Shown here: in pieces, positions 51,405 through 60,651 of the stretch
How positions within the stretch are numbered: position 1 is the stretch's first letter
How the letters are laid out: the number at the start of each line of letters is the position of its first letter
Source: Bacillus sp. ISL-34
GTDB taxonomy: Bacteria; Bacillota; Bacilli; Bacillales; DSM-1321
DNA: 64,000 nucleotides
NCBI RefSeq assembly: GCF_018613325.1
Contig: NZ_JAGGQJ010000007.1
Location: 25,947-89,946, forward strand
Reading direction: 5' to 3'
Notes under the pieces: model-generated
Database searches by the model: none
What the model saw: the letters and a program-made list of their open reading frames with translations, nothing else
What the model was told of the DNA's origin: nothing
Made by a program: the position numbers and the translations under genes

Positions 51405-52598
51405 ATGACAACATTAACGGAAAAATTAATCGAGCAAACAGAACAATATGGTGCAAACAATTATAATCCACTTCCAATCGTCATTTCGAAGGCAGAAGGA
51501 GTTTGGGTGGAAGATCCTGAAGGCAACAAATATATGGATATGCTTAGTGCCTATTCAGCAGTGAACCAAGGCCACAGGCATCCGAAAATCATCGACGAAT
51601 TAAAAAAACAAGCTGATCGCGTAACATTGACGTCCCGTGCATTCCATAGTGATAAATTAGGCCCATGGTATGAAATGGTTTCACGCATTACGCAAAAAGA
51701 CATGGCGCTGCCTATGAATACGGGTGCTGAAGCCGTTGAAACAGCAATCAAAGCTGTTAGGCGCTGGGGTTATGATGTTAAAGGAATAGCAGAAAACCAA
51801 GCTGAAATCATTGCTTGTATCGGGAATTTCCATGGCCGTACGATGGCATCCGTGTCCTTGTCATCGGATGAGGAATACAGAAGGGGCTTTGGACCGATGC
51901 TGCCAGGGATCAAGCTTATCCCTTATGGCGATCTTGATGCATTGAAAGAAGCGATTACACCGCAAACGGCTGGATTTTTAATCGAACCGATTCAAGGTGA
52001 AGCGGGAATCATCATACCGCCACAAGGATTCTTAAAAGAAGCTTACGATTTATGTAAAGAAAATAATGTCCTATTCGTTTCTGATGAAATTCAGTCAGGA
52101 CTTGGACGTTCAGGAAAAATGTTCGCCTCTGACTGGGATGGAGTAGTTCCGGATATGTACATTTTAGGTAAGGCACTGGGCGGCGGGGTTTTCCCAATCT
52201 CTTGCGTGGCTGCAAACCGTGAAATCCTTGGCGTATTCAATCCTGGTTCCCATGGTTCTACATTCGGCGGCAATCCATTGGCATGTGCTGTTTCCATCGC
52301 TTCATTGGAAGTCCTTGAAGAGGAGAAGCTTGCGGAACGTTCATTGGAGCTTGGACAATACTTTATGGATAGTTTAAAAGAAATCAAGAATCCAATGATT
52401 AAAGATATCCGTGGCAGAGGCTTATTCATCGGAGTCGAATTAACAGAAGCTGCAAGACCTTATTGTGAGCAGCTTAAAGAAGAAAAACTGCTATGTAAAG
52501 AAACACATGATACAGTCATCCGTTTTGCTCCGCCGTTAGTGATTACAAAAGAAGACTTGGATTGGGCAATCGAACGCATTAAAAGAGTTTTATCCTAA
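51405..52598 (+). CDS. rocD: ornithine aminotransferase RocD
   Basis: 397 residues, class III PLP-dependent aminotransferase. PLP lysine is Lys256 ([12 protein letters not shown]), with [11 protein letters not shown] (about 228-238) the PLP-ring contact. Converts ornithine and 2-oxoglutarate to glutamate-semialdehyde and glutamate, feeding RocA. Starts 18 bases after rocA with AGGGGGAA ribosome site. Confidence 0.95.
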   Translation: MTTLTEKLIEQTEQYGANNYNPLPIVISKAEGVWVEDPEGNKYMDMLSAYSAVNQGHRHPKIIDELKKQADRVTLTSRAFHSDKLGPWYEMVSRITQKDMALPMNTGAEAVETAIKAVRRWGYDVKGIAENQAEIIACIGNFHGRTMASVSLSSDEEYRRGFGPMLPGIKLIPYGDLDALKEAITPQTAGFLIEPIQGEAGIIIPPQGFLKEAYDLCKENNVLFVSDEIQSGLGRSGKMFASDWDGVVPDMYILGKALGGGVFPISCVAANREILGVFNPGSHGSTFGGNPLACAVSIASLEVLEEEKLAERSLELGQYFMDSLKEIKNPMIKDIRGRGLFIGVELTEAARPYCEQLKEEKLLCKETHDTVIRFAPPLVITKEDLDWAIERIKRVLS

Positions 52599-52620
52599 TA
52601 TACCTATGAGGTGAATTCCA

Positions 52621-53886
52621 TTGAGTACAATGATCAAAGAAGAAAAAGAAACTGCCAGCTTGCTTGATTCAACACAGGTCGTAATCAAGGAGGCACTGGA
52701 TAAGCTTGGCTATTCTGAAGAAGTGTTCGAGCTTTTGAAGGAACCTCTTCGGATGCTGACCGTCCGGATTCCAATTAAGATGGATGACAATACGACGAAG
52801 ATCTTCACTGGATACCGTGCCCAGCACAACGATGCTGTCGGTCCTACGAAAGGCGGAATCCGTTTTCATCCCGAGGTCGATGAGGAAGAAGTCAAGGCAC
52901 TTTCAATGTGGATGAGTTTGAAGTGCGGAATCGTGAATCTGCCATATGGCGGAGGAAAAGGCGGCATCATCTGTGATCCGCGCCAAATGTCCATCGGTGA
53001 ATTGGAAAGGCTTAGCCGTGGATACGTTCGGGCAATCAGCCAAATAGTGGGGCCGACTAAAGATATTCCGGCCCCGGATGTTTATACGAATTCACAAATC
53101 ATGGCATGGATGATGGATGAATACAGTAGAATAAGAGAACACGATTCTCCTGGTTTCATTACAGGTAAGCCACTGGTACTGGGCGGTTCACACGGTAGGG
53201 AAAAGGCGACTGCACAAGGTGTCACCATCTGTATCGAGGAAGCGGCAAAGCGTAAGGGCATAGAATTGAAAGGTGCACGCATCATCGTCCAAGGGTTTGG
53301 GAACGCAGGAAGCTTTTTGGCCAAGTTCATGCATGATGCAGGTGCGAAAGTGATTGGCATTTCGGACGCATATGGTGCTATCTATAACCCGGATGGTCTG
53401 GATATCGATTACTTACTTGATAAAAGGGATAGCTTTGGAACGGTAACGACACTATTCGATAACAAAATCACCAATCAGGAACTTCTGGAACAAGATTGTG
53501 ATATTTTAGTGCCTGCTGCCATTTCCAATCAAATCACCAAAGAAAATGCACATCTTATCAAAGCCCAAATTGTCGTGGAAGCAGCGAATGGTCCTACCAC
53601 CTTGGAGGCAACCAAGATCCTGACGGAACGCAATGTGCTTCTCGTACCTGATGTATTGGCAAGTTCAGGCGGTGTGACAGTTTCTTACTTTGAATGGGTT
53701 CAAAACAATCAAGGTTATTATTGGGAAGATGCAGAAGTCCAAACAAAATTAAAAGAGTTATTGGTCAATTCATTTAATCAAGTATATGAAATGTCCGAGA
53801 CAAGAAAAGTAAATATGAGGCTGGCAGCATATATGGTGGGTGTCAGAAAAATGGCAGAAGCCTCGATATTCCGTGGCTGGGTATAA
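52621..53886 (+). CDS. rocG: NAD-dependent glutamate dehydrogenase RocG
   Basis: 421 residues, as in RocG/GudB. Active-site region GPTKGGIRFHPEVDEEEVKALSMWMSLKCGIVNLPYGGGKGG (about 78-118) with the catalytic Lys, and NAD-binding RIIVQGFGNAGSFLAKF. It oxidatively deaminates glutamate and completes arginine breakdown to 2-oxoglutarate. TTG 52621 is the start, with GAGGTG 8 nt upstream. In B. subtilis rocG is a separate unit; here it joins rocA and rocD in one operon. Confidence 0.93.
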   Translation: MSTMIKEEKETASLLDSTQVVIKEALDKLGYSEEVFELLKEPLRMLTVRIPIKMDDNTTKIFTGYRAQHNDAVGPTKGGIRFHPEVDEEEVKALSMWMSLKCGIVNLPYGGGKGGIICDPRQMSIGELERLSRGYVRAISQIVGPTKDIPAPDVYTNSQIMAWMMDEYSRIREHDSPGFITGKPLVLGGSHGREKATAQGVTICIEEAAKRKGIELKGARIIVQGFGNAGSFLAKFMHDAGAKVIGISDAYGAIYNPDGLDIDYLLDKRDSFGTVTTLFDNKITNQELLEQDCDILVPAAISNQITKENAHLIKAQIVVEAANGPTTLEATKILTERNVLLVPDVLASSGGVTVSYFEWVQNNQGYYWEDAEVQTKLKELLVNSFNQVYEMSETRKVNMRLAAYMVGVRKMAEASIFRGWV

Positions 53887-53923
53887 GCTTTAGTCAAATA
53901 ACGGGGAGTGGAGGAGTGATTCC

Positions 53924-54178
53924 GTGTTAAAACCGATTCATACCATCGAGTGTGCTCAGGATGGGACCGTCGAACAAGTTTACGTTCAAAAGAATTCCTA
54001 TGTTTATGAATGGGAGAGGCTCTTTTTAGTGAAAACGGAGGATGGGAAATTGATTGATGTTTCAATAGGTGCCAGTGGTTACATTACTGAAATTAATGTT
54101 TCGGCAGGGGATCCTATAAATAGAAAGCTTCCTTTAGCTTTGCTCCAAGACGATTTTGTTATAACTGGCTCTGATTGA
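53924..54178 (+). CDS. small lipoyl/biotinyl-domain-like protein in the roc operon
   Basis: 84 residues with the barrel-sandwich-hybrid pattern: IECAQDGTVEQVYVQKNSYVYEWERLFLVKTEDG and SIGASGYITEINVSAGDPI form two half-motifs. The E-x-(M)-K turn that carries biotin or lipoate is altered: TEDGKLIDV has no EAMK/ETDK-type turn, so modification is doubtful. GTG start with GAGGAG 8 nt upstream, 37 bases after rocG. It could be a non-modified scaffold of the family or a carrier with an unusual turn. Role in arginine metabolism unknown. Confidence 0.7.
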   Translation: MLKPIHTIECAQDGTVEQVYVQKNSYVYEWERLFLVKTEDGKLIDVSIGASGYITEINVSAGDPINRKLPLALLQDDFVITGSD

Positions 54179-54185
54179 TTATAGG

Positions 54186-54240
54186 AAAGAGGGTGTTCCA
54201 AAGGCGGAAGCGATTTCGGCTTTGGGATGCTCTTTTTTTG
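54186..54240 (+). terminator. terminator of the roc operon
   Basis: AGAGGGTGTTCCAAAG paired with CTTTGGGATGCTCT, followed by seven Ts. Confidence 0.85.
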
Positions 54241-54429
54241 TTGTGATCATTAATGGTGATGACAAAACCAGGTAAAAGTTTGAAAAGAAAAAACGCCCCG
54301 TTTCATGGTAAAATATCAGAATGATTGGACAATGCACGAAGCAGTTCCAAACCAAGAAGCTATAAAGTGAAGGGACCGGTCTGCGGGGATTGTCAGGGTT
54401 TGAATATGTAAAGTTGCGAGGAGGCTGGA

Positions 54430-55803
54430 ATGGTGAATGTGAATGTGGATATATTCAGGCGATTATCCGATTTTGATAATGTTTTGGTCGTAGATGATAA
54501 AGGGATGATCATTTTTTATGATATGGCAGATTTAAATGTCCTTAAAGAGCTTGGGATAAGGCCCGAAGAATTCATGGGGAAGAGTGTCGCTTCCTTTTAT
54601 AAAAACATCACGAACGAAAATAGTACGTTGATGAATGTATTAAGGACGGGGAAACCGTTATGTAATATTAAACAAGAGATGATCACCAAAACGGGAGAGG
54701 TCATCGAAACGATCAATTCCACATTTCCGATAGCCGAAAACGGTAAAATCATTGGGGCCGTAGAATTCTCTAAGCGTTTCTTTTCCAAGGATGCCATCCA
54801 ACATTTGGACAAATATTCGAGCCATAAAATCTTCAGGAGAAATAATACCGTTTATACGGTCGATGATATTATCACGGTTAACCCTAAAATGGAAAGCATT
54901 AAAGAGAAACTGGGAAGAATTGCGTTAACGACCTCAAATGTTTTGATCGTTGGGGAAACGGGCACAGGGAAGGAACTTATTGCCCAGGCAATCCATAATT
55001 TAAGCGATCGATTTGGAAAGCCCTTCATTTCACTTAACTGCAGTGCGGTTCCTGCTAGTTTATGGGAAAGTACTTTGTTTGGCACGAATAAAGGGAGTTT
55101 CACCGGGTCGGAAGACATGCCGGGTCTATTCGAACAGGCGGAAGGCGGCACATTATTTCTGGATGAAATCAATTCCCTGGACATTAACCTACAGGTGAAG
55201 CTTCTGAAGGCGATTGAAGAGAAAACGATCAGGAGACTGGGCGGCAAGAAAAATATCCGCTTGGACATCAGGGTAATTTCAGCAACGAATGAGGTACCGG
55301 ATATTTTACTGGCGGAGAAACGGTTGCGGGAGGATTTATTCTATAGAATTGGTGTCGTGCAAATCGACTTGCCAAGCTTGATGGAAAGAAAAGAGGATAT
55401 AGAAGTCCTTGTTAATCATTATCTGAATTTTTACAACAATACGATGAATATATATATAGACGGTGTTCAGGATCAGGTGCTCCAATGCTTCAAAAGATAT
55501 CCATGGCCAGGGAATATCAGGGAATTGAAAAATGCGGTCGAGACGGCTTACAATCATGTCCAGGCCAGTAGAATCACCCTTGATGATATTCCTGGTAGAA
55601 TCAGAGATTATACGGCTGCTCCAATGGCTAATATCAACAGTCTTAATGTGGATTCCTTAAAAGATGCGGTTCAGCAATATGAAAAAGAGATCATTGTGCG
55701 TCAATTGAAAAATACGAATGGAAAAATTGCGGAATCTGCCAGACAGCTTGGTATCTCCAAACAATTATTGAAATATAAAATGGAAAAACATAAATTGCGG
55801 TAA
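54430..55803 (+). CDS. sigma-54-dependent activator (second, PAS-AAA-HTH)
   Basis: 457 residues: N-terminal PAS-like sensor (about 10-115), AAA+ domain (about 143-375) with Walker A GETGTGKE (175-182), Walker B GGTLFLDE (239-246), and Fis-type HTH (NGKIAESARQLGISKQLLKYKMEKHK, C-terminal). The contact loop reads GSFTGS (222-227) in place of GAFTGA, an unusual change at two positions. Its gene lies between the roc operon and two sigma-54 units that share an upstream element. It is therefore their likely activator. The inducer would be a product of amide or carbamate breakdown of amino acids; that is inference. Confidence 0.88.
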   Translation: MVNVNVDIFRRLSDFDNVLVVDDKGMIIFYDMADLNVLKELGIRPEEFMGKSVASFYKNITNENSTLMNVLRTGKPLCNIKQEMITKTGEVIETINSTFPIAENGKIIGAVEFSKRFFSKDAIQHLDKYSSHKIFRRNNTVYTVDDIITVNPKMESIKEKLGRIALTTSNVLIVGETGTGKELIAQAIHNLSDRFGKPFISLNCSAVPASLWESTLFGTNKGSFTGSEDMPGLFEQAEGGTLFLDEINSLDINLQVKLLKAIEEKTIRRLGGKKNIRLDIRVISATNEVPDILLAEKRLREDLFYRIGVVQIDLPSLMERKEDIEVLVNHYLNFYNNTMNIYIDGVQDQVLQCFKRYPWPGNIRELKNAVETAYNHVQASRITLDDIPGRIRDYTAAPMANINSLNVDSLKDAVQQYEKEIIVRQLKNTNGKIAESARQLGISKQLLKYKMEKHKLR

Positions 55804-55809
55804 AAATTT

Positions 55810-55841
55810 TTTTACGCTAGAGTGAAAAATTTCACCACTTC
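55810..55841. promoter_or_regulatory. UAS A, conserved upstream element of the second regulon
   Basis: TTTTACGCTAGAG is followed by the palindrome GTGAAAAATTTCAC and by CCACTTC/ACTTC. The same order of words occurs at 59181-59213 (UAS B). It starts just after the activator gene and its centre lies about 150 bp before the brnQ sigma-54 promoter. Confidence 0.8.
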
Positions 55842-55860
55842 TTAATAGATTTGGATAATC

Positions 55861-55907
55861 AAAGGGTCACGATTCTATACGCTAAATAGAATCGTGACCC
55901 TTTTTTT
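55861..55907 (+). terminator. terminator after the second activator gene
   Basis: AAAGGGTCACGATTCTAT paired with ATAGAATCGTGACCC followed by TTTTTTT. Confidence 0.95.
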
Positions 55908-55966
55908 GCCTTGTGTGTAGCGTCATATGCAAGTAATGTTAAAAATAATTAAAATATTGTTAAGAT

Positions 55967-55981
55967 TGGCACGGCATTTGC
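55967..55981 (+). promoter_or_regulatory. sigma-54 promoter of brnQ
   Basis: TGGCACGGCATTTGC, correct -24/-12 spacing, 66 bases before the gene. Confidence 0.92.
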
Positions 55982-56046
55982 TTATATAAGTGATAGGCGT
56001 ATTAAAAGCTGGTTTCATTGAGTGATAAAAAAATAGAGGTGAATGG

Positions 56047-57378
56047 ATGAATACAAACAAGATAGTACGTGACAGCCTTATTTTTGGTTTTGCTTTATTT
56101 GCCGTATTTTTTGGGGCTGGCAACCTGATTTTCCCTCCGTCGATCGGACTTGCATCAGGGGCGGATTGGCTAGTGGCGCTAGTGGGCTTCATTCTTACGG
56201 GGATCGTACTCCCGATACTGGGAGTTGTGGCGGTCCTGAATTCAAAAGGGAAATTTGAAGAACTGACAAGGCCGATCAGCCCTTGGTTTTATAAGGTGTT
56301 CAATCTGGTCGTCATGATAGGGATTGCGATGCTCGTCACTGTACCCCGGACGGCCGCTACCACCCATGAGATGGGGGTTCATACATTATTCCCGAATGTA
56401 CCATCTTTCGTGACGATGCTCGTTTTCTTTGGATTGAATTTTTATTTTGCCAGCGACCGATCCAATCTCATTGATAAAGTCGGACAAGTGCTAACGCCTG
56501 CTCTGTTCGCCATTCTTCTTTTCATCGTCATCAAAGGCACATTAGATCCATTGGGGGTGCCTGTAAATACGGAAATTCAAAATCCGTTTGGCCATTCCTT
56601 TTTTAGTGCTTATCAGACGGGGGACGTGTTCACGGGCCTTCTTTGTGCCTCGGTTTTCATTGGCTCGATTGCTGCTAAAGGATATGCGGAACCTTCCAAA
56701 ATGAAGAAAGTGGTCATGAATGGAACCATTGTGGCTGGTTTGGGATTGCTCATCATATACGGAGGGCTTTTGTACATCGGTGCTACAGGAAGCGGGTTAT
56801 TTCCTTATGACATGGAGAGTGCGCAGCTGGTGACGGGCCTGGTTTATAATCTGCTTGGGGATTATGGCAACATTGCATTGGCTATAGCGGTTTCATTAGC
56901 GTGCCTTACCACCTCAATTGGAATAACCGCTTCGATAGCAGACTTCCTTAGCGGGTTGACGAAACAAAAAGTGAGCTACCGCAATTGGGTTATCGTCGTT
57001 TGTGCCACGGGAGTGTTGATGGGGCTAATGGGTGTCGAAAAAATCATCGACTACTCCGTACCGTTATTCATGGGAATTTACCCTGTTTCGATTGTGGTTG
57101 TCTTACTTGGCGTTTTCCGCAGATATATACCAAACGCGGGAGCCTATAAGGGGTCGGTACTGGCCACTTTCATCATCAGTTTATGCGAATCTTTGGAAAT
57201 CATCGGTATCCATATGGGATTCATGAATGATTTCATTTCCATCATTCCATTCAGTTCATATGGGTTTGCATGGCTCATTCCAGCCGTACTGGGATTCGTC
57301 GTGGGAACGTTCATTCACGGAAAACAGGCTCAGGAAATTCCTTCAAGCCCGATGAATGGAGAAAACCGTTTATCTTAA
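56047..57378 (+). CDS. brnQ: branched-chain amino acid transporter BrnQ (LIVCS family)
   Basis: 443 residues, about 12 helices. The LIVCS signature FGFALFAVFFGAGNLIFPP (about 13-31) and FLSGLTKQKVSYRNWVIVVC are clear. It takes up leucine, isoleucine and valine with a cation. AGAGGTG precedes the ATG. Being under a sigma-54 promoter with an enhancer-like element is unusual for BrnQ and ties it to the neighbouring amidohydrolases. A hairpin (GGATGAAGTG ... CACTTCATC, about 57413-57440) separates it from the next gene without a T-run. Confidence 0.9.
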   Translation: MNTNKIVRDSLIFGFALFAVFFGAGNLIFPPSIGLASGADWLVALVGFILTGIVLPILGVVAVLNSKGKFEELTRPISPWFYKVFNLVVMIGIAMLVTVPRTAATTHEMGVHTLFPNVPSFVTMLVFFGLNFYFASDRSNLIDKVGQVLTPALFAILLFIVIKGTLDPLGVPVNTEIQNPFGHSFFSAYQTGDVFTGLLCASVFIGSIAAKGYAEPSKMKKVVMNGTIVAGLGLLIIYGGLLYIGATGSGLFPYDMESAQLVTGLVYNLLGDYGNIALAIAVSLACLTTSIGITASIADFLSGLTKQKVSYRNWVIVVCATGVLMGLMGVEKIIDYSVPLFMGIYPVSIVVVLLGVFRRYIPNAGAYKGSVLATFIISLCESLEIIGIHMGFMNDFISIIPFSSYGFAWLIPAVLGFVVGTFIHGKQAQEIPSSPMNGENRLS

Positions 57379-57472
57379 ATGTTGTGAATCGGCATAAGGT
57401 TTAAATATGGAAGGATGAAGTGAAGTTTGCACTTCATCATATTGGATTTTACTTATTAAGGAGAGGGAAAGT

Positions 57473-59098
57473 ATGAATGAAAATAAACGAAATATGAATT
57501 TTATTTATATGAATGGGAAAATATTTACAGCTAATCCAAAACAGCCTTATGCGAGTGCCATGGTTGTTCGTAATGGGCGCATCGAGTGGGTTGGAGAACA
57601 GTCAGAGACAGATGGAATGAATGGGGAACGGATAGATCTTCAAGGACGGCGGGTGCTTCCCGGACTAATTGATGCACATCTGCATCCGCTGTTTTTGGCT
57701 AAGGCAGCCAAGCAAATTCCATGTATGCCACCTGTCGTTGAATCGATTGAGGATTTGATCAAAGCCGTTCGTGAACAATGTGAATCCCAAAATTCAGGGG
57801 ATTGGATTGAAAGCTGGGGATATGATGAAGGGAAATTGACGGAGGGACGGTCCCCTTCACGCTACGATTTGGATAGGGCGACGACGGACGTCCCTGTTGT
57901 CATAACCCGGACCTGCGGCCATATTATTGTCGTGAACAGCAAGGCATTGGAAATGGCGGGGATCACGAAGGACACACCAAATCCAGCGGGGGGAGAGATT
58001 GACAGGGATTCAGAAGGGGAGCCGACCGGAATATTACGGGAAAATGCAAAAGAACTGGTCAATAAAGTGATGCCGATTCAAACATTCGAAGAAGAAACAG
58101 ATACTCTCGCCGAACTGAGTCCCAAATTATTATCACATGGGATTACGGCAATCACTGAACTCATGGCAAGGACCCAGCCGATCGATTACTTGGATATGTA
58201 TAGGGCAGCAAGCGAAAAGGGCCTGAAGCAACGTACAATTTTATACTATATTTGGGAAGATATAAAGAATGATATGATCCTGGATAAGGGTAAAACAAAC
58301 AGAGAAAGCCAGAATCATATAGGTGGGGTTAAGTTATTCTCGGATGGCAGCGTGTCGGGTCAAACGGCGTGGGTCGATCCGCCGTTTTTAGGAGAAGAAA
58401 AGAACCATGGCATACAGATGACATCAGAGGCAGAGTTGTTAAGTGCAGCTGAGGCAGCCAGGAAAAACAATATTCAATTGGTCATACATGCCATGGGGGA
58501 GCAAGCGATCGATATGATCGTGAATACCTTTTACGGAAAAACGGGATGGATCACGGATGGTCCATCGATAAGGATTGAACATGCAGCCATGCCTACAAAG
58601 CAAGCACTTCAGCGTGCAGCTGAAACGGGTATCGCTTTTGTTCCCCAACCAATCTTCTTATATGCCGAAATCGAAAGCTACCTTAAAAATCTAGGAGCAG
58701 AACGTTTGAAACAAACCTACCCCATCCAATCCATGTTGGAAGCAGGCATTAAACTGGCATTCTCTTCCGATGCACCTGCAACGGCATGGGTCGATCCGGT
58801 CAATCCGTTCGTTGGAATCAAGGCAGCGGTTACTCGAATTGCCTATGACGGTACGGACACCGGTCAGGATCAGCGTGTGGATGTGCCTACCGCGATTACA
58901 CTTTACACACGGGCCGCTCAGGAGATAACGAGAATCCCGGATGTCGGGCAGCTCACTCCGGGCTATCGGGCAGACTTCATTGTGCTTGACCAAGATATTT
59001 TGGAGATCAGACCGGAGGAAATCGATAGGATTACAGTGGAAGAAACTTATATGGGCGGTTCTTTGGTTTATCAAAAAGAAACGGCGATAAATAAATAG
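57473..59098 (+). CDS. YtcJ-like amidohydrolase family 3 protein
   Basis: 541 residues of the YtcJ-type metal-dependent amidohydrolases. N-terminal GKIFTANPKQPYASAMVV and the metal motif LIDAHLHP (about 62-69), then VIHAMGEQAID, RIEHAAMP, and the C-terminal metal ligand SSDAPATAWVDP, all in order. It probably hydrolyses an amide or cyclic ureide bond of an amino acid derivative. GGAGAGGG precedes the start. It is probably co-transcribed with brnQ and ends at a strong terminator. Confidence 0.85.
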   Translation: MNENKRNMNFIYMNGKIFTANPKQPYASAMVVRNGRIEWVGEQSETDGMNGERIDLQGRRVLPGLIDAHLHPLFLAKAAKQIPCMPPVVESIEDLIKAVREQCESQNSGDWIESWGYDEGKLTEGRSPSRYDLDRATTDVPVVITRTCGHIIVVNSKALEMAGITKDTPNPAGGEIDRDSEGEPTGILRENAKELVNKVMPIQTFEEETDTLAELSPKLLSHGITAITELMARTQPIDYLDMYRAASEKGLKQRTILYYIWEDIKNDMILDKGKTNRESQNHIGGVKLFSDGSVSGQTAWVDPPFLGEEKNHGIQMTSEAELLSAAEAARKNNIQLVIHAMGEQAIDMIVNTFYGKTGWITDGPSIRIEHAAMPTKQALQRAAETGIAFVPQPIFLYAEIESYLKNLGAERLKQTYPIQSMLEAGIKLAFSSDAPATAWVDPVNPFVGIKAAVTRIAYDGTDTGQDQRVDVPTAITLYTRAAQEITRIPDVGQLTPGYRADFIVLDQDILEIRPEEIDRITVEETYMGGSLVYQKETAINK

Positions 59099-59103
59099 AA
59101 GAT

Positions 59104-59142
59104 AAAGGGACGAAAAGGGCTGATTTCCTTTTCGTCCCTTTC
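59104..59142 (+). terminator. terminator after the YtcJ-like gene
   Basis: AAAGGGACGAAAAGG paired with CCTTTTCGTCCCTTT. Confidence 0.85.
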
Positions 59143-59180
59143 GATTTCTTGGTGCGGATGTTCAATAATAGTAAAAAAAA

Positions 59181-59213
59181 TTTTACGCTAGAGGGTAAAA
59201 ATTTTTACACTTC
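59181..59213. promoter_or_regulatory. UAS B, second copy of the conserved element
   Basis: TTTTACGCTAGAG followed by the palindrome GTAAAAATTTTTAC and ACTTC, as in UAS A (55810-55841). Its centre is about 125 bp before the next sigma-54 promoter. Confidence 0.8.
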
Positions 59214-59314
59214 CATGCGAGGAAGCCTTGGAAGCGATGTTGCCGTTTGAGAGTATAAGGCGCAAACCTTATTTTTCAAGGAGCGGGAAGCGTAATTTGC
59301 AGAAAATTAATAAT

Positions 59315-59329
59315 TGGCACACAACTTGC
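59315..59329 (+). promoter_or_regulatory. sigma-54 promoter of the M20 amidohydrolase unit
   Basis: TGGCACACAACTTGC, exact -24/-12 elements, 53 bases before the start. Confidence 0.92.
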
Positions 59330-59381
59330 TGGTTTACTAGATAGATAGATCTTATAGTTCATATTTGAGGAGGAAATGGTC

Positions 59382-60557
59382 ATGCAAAGTTCGAAGTTAT
59401 ATCCGGAAATAAAAGGTGTAAGAGAAGATGTGATTGCTTGGCGGCGTCATCTTCACCAGCATCCGGAATTATCTTATCAAGAAGAGAAGACATCGCAATT
59501 CGTATACGAAACCTTGTTGTCATTTGGAAACCTGGAAGTTACACGTCCGACAAAATACAGTGTGATGGCCCGCTTGATTGGCTCTCAACCGGGGAAAACA
59601 TTGGGCATCCGTGCAGATATGGATGCGCTGCCGATTGAGGAGGAAAATTCTTTCGATTTTAAATCCCGCACACCAGGAGTCATGCATGCTTGCGGTCATG
59701 ATGGTCATACGGCGATGCTTCTTGGCACGGCGAAAATCCTTTCCGGAATGAAAGATAGCCTGAAAGGTGAAGTCCGCTTCTTTTTTCAGCATGCCGAAGA
59801 GTATTTTCCTGGGGGAGCGCAGGAAATGGTCGATGCAGGCGTTATGGAAGGTGTGGATATCGTGATTGGTGCCCATCTCATGTCCACCTTTGAAGTAGGG
59901 AAAGTTGGCATCGTGTATGGACCGATGATGGCTGCGCCGGATGGTTTCTTTCTAACCATTAAAGGAAAGGGAGGCCATGGTTCCGCACCTCATGAAACGA
60001 TTGACAGCATCGCGATCGGTGCCCAGGTCGTTACGAATCTTCAATATATCGTGTCCCGCAATACAAATCCGCTGGACAACTTGGTTCTCTCCATAGGAAA
60101 GTTCGTTGGGGGGGAAGCTGCCAATGTTATTGCAAACTCCGTAGAGATTAGCGGGACGGTTCGAAGTTTTGATTTGAAATTCCGTGAATCCACGCCAGTT
60201 CTTATGGAAAGGGTCATCAAAGGAATTACAGAAGCACATGGCGCCTCGTATGAGTTTAAATATCTAACCGGATATCGACCAGTCATAAACGACAATGAAG
60301 TAACCAAGGTTATAGAGGAAACAGTACGTGAGGTCTGTGGGGAAGAGGCTGTTGATCTTCAAGGGCCGAAAATGGGTGCTGAGGATTTTTCGGCTTTCCA
60401 ACAGAAAGCACCGAGCAATTACTTCTTAATTGGAGCTGGAAATAAAGAAAAGGGGATTATTTATCCTCACCATCATCCTCGTTTTACTTTTGATGAAGAT
60501 GCCATGGAATATGGTGTAAACATTTTCATAAATGCTGTATGTAAGATTTTAGTATAG
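59382..60557 (+). CDS. M20-family amidohydrolase (N-acyl-amino acid hydrolase type)
   Basis: 391 residues. Metal-binding motifs: MHACGHDGHTAML (about 98-110), HAEEYFPGGAQEM (about 134-146) and a C-terminal YPHHHPRFTFDEDAM. A dimerisation domain lies at about 185-295 (GKGGHGSAPHETIDSI). The family removes acyl groups from N-acyl or hippuryl amino acids (AmaA/hippurate hydrolase type). ATG 59382 has GAGGAGG 8 nt upstream; the ATG two codons earlier is too close to it. First gene of the sigma-54 unit, followed by a permease. Confidence 0.9.
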   Translation: MQSSKLYPEIKGVREDVIAWRRHLHQHPELSYQEEKTSQFVYETLLSFGNLEVTRPTKYSVMARLIGSQPGKTLGIRADMDALPIEEENSFDFKSRTPGVMHACGHDGHTAMLLGTAKILSGMKDSLKGEVRFFFQHAEEYFPGGAQEMVDAGVMEGVDIVIGAHLMSTFEVGKVGIVYGPMMAAPDGFFLTIKGKGGHGSAPHETIDSIAIGAQVVTNLQYIVSRNTNPLDNLVLSIGKFVGGEAANVIANSVEISGTVRSFDLKFRESTPVLMERVIKGITEAHGASYEFKYLTGYRPVINDNEVTKVIEETVREVCGEEAVDLQGPKMGAEDFSAFQQKAPSNYFLIGAGNKEKGIIYPHHHPRFTFDEDAMEYGVNIFINAVCKILV

Positions 60558-60651
60558 AATACCTTGGGTAAAATTAGCTACTACTTGTAACGTTCAAAAT
60601 TGAATGTATATCAATGAAATTAAATACTAGAATGGGGAAAAGGGGCAAGAG

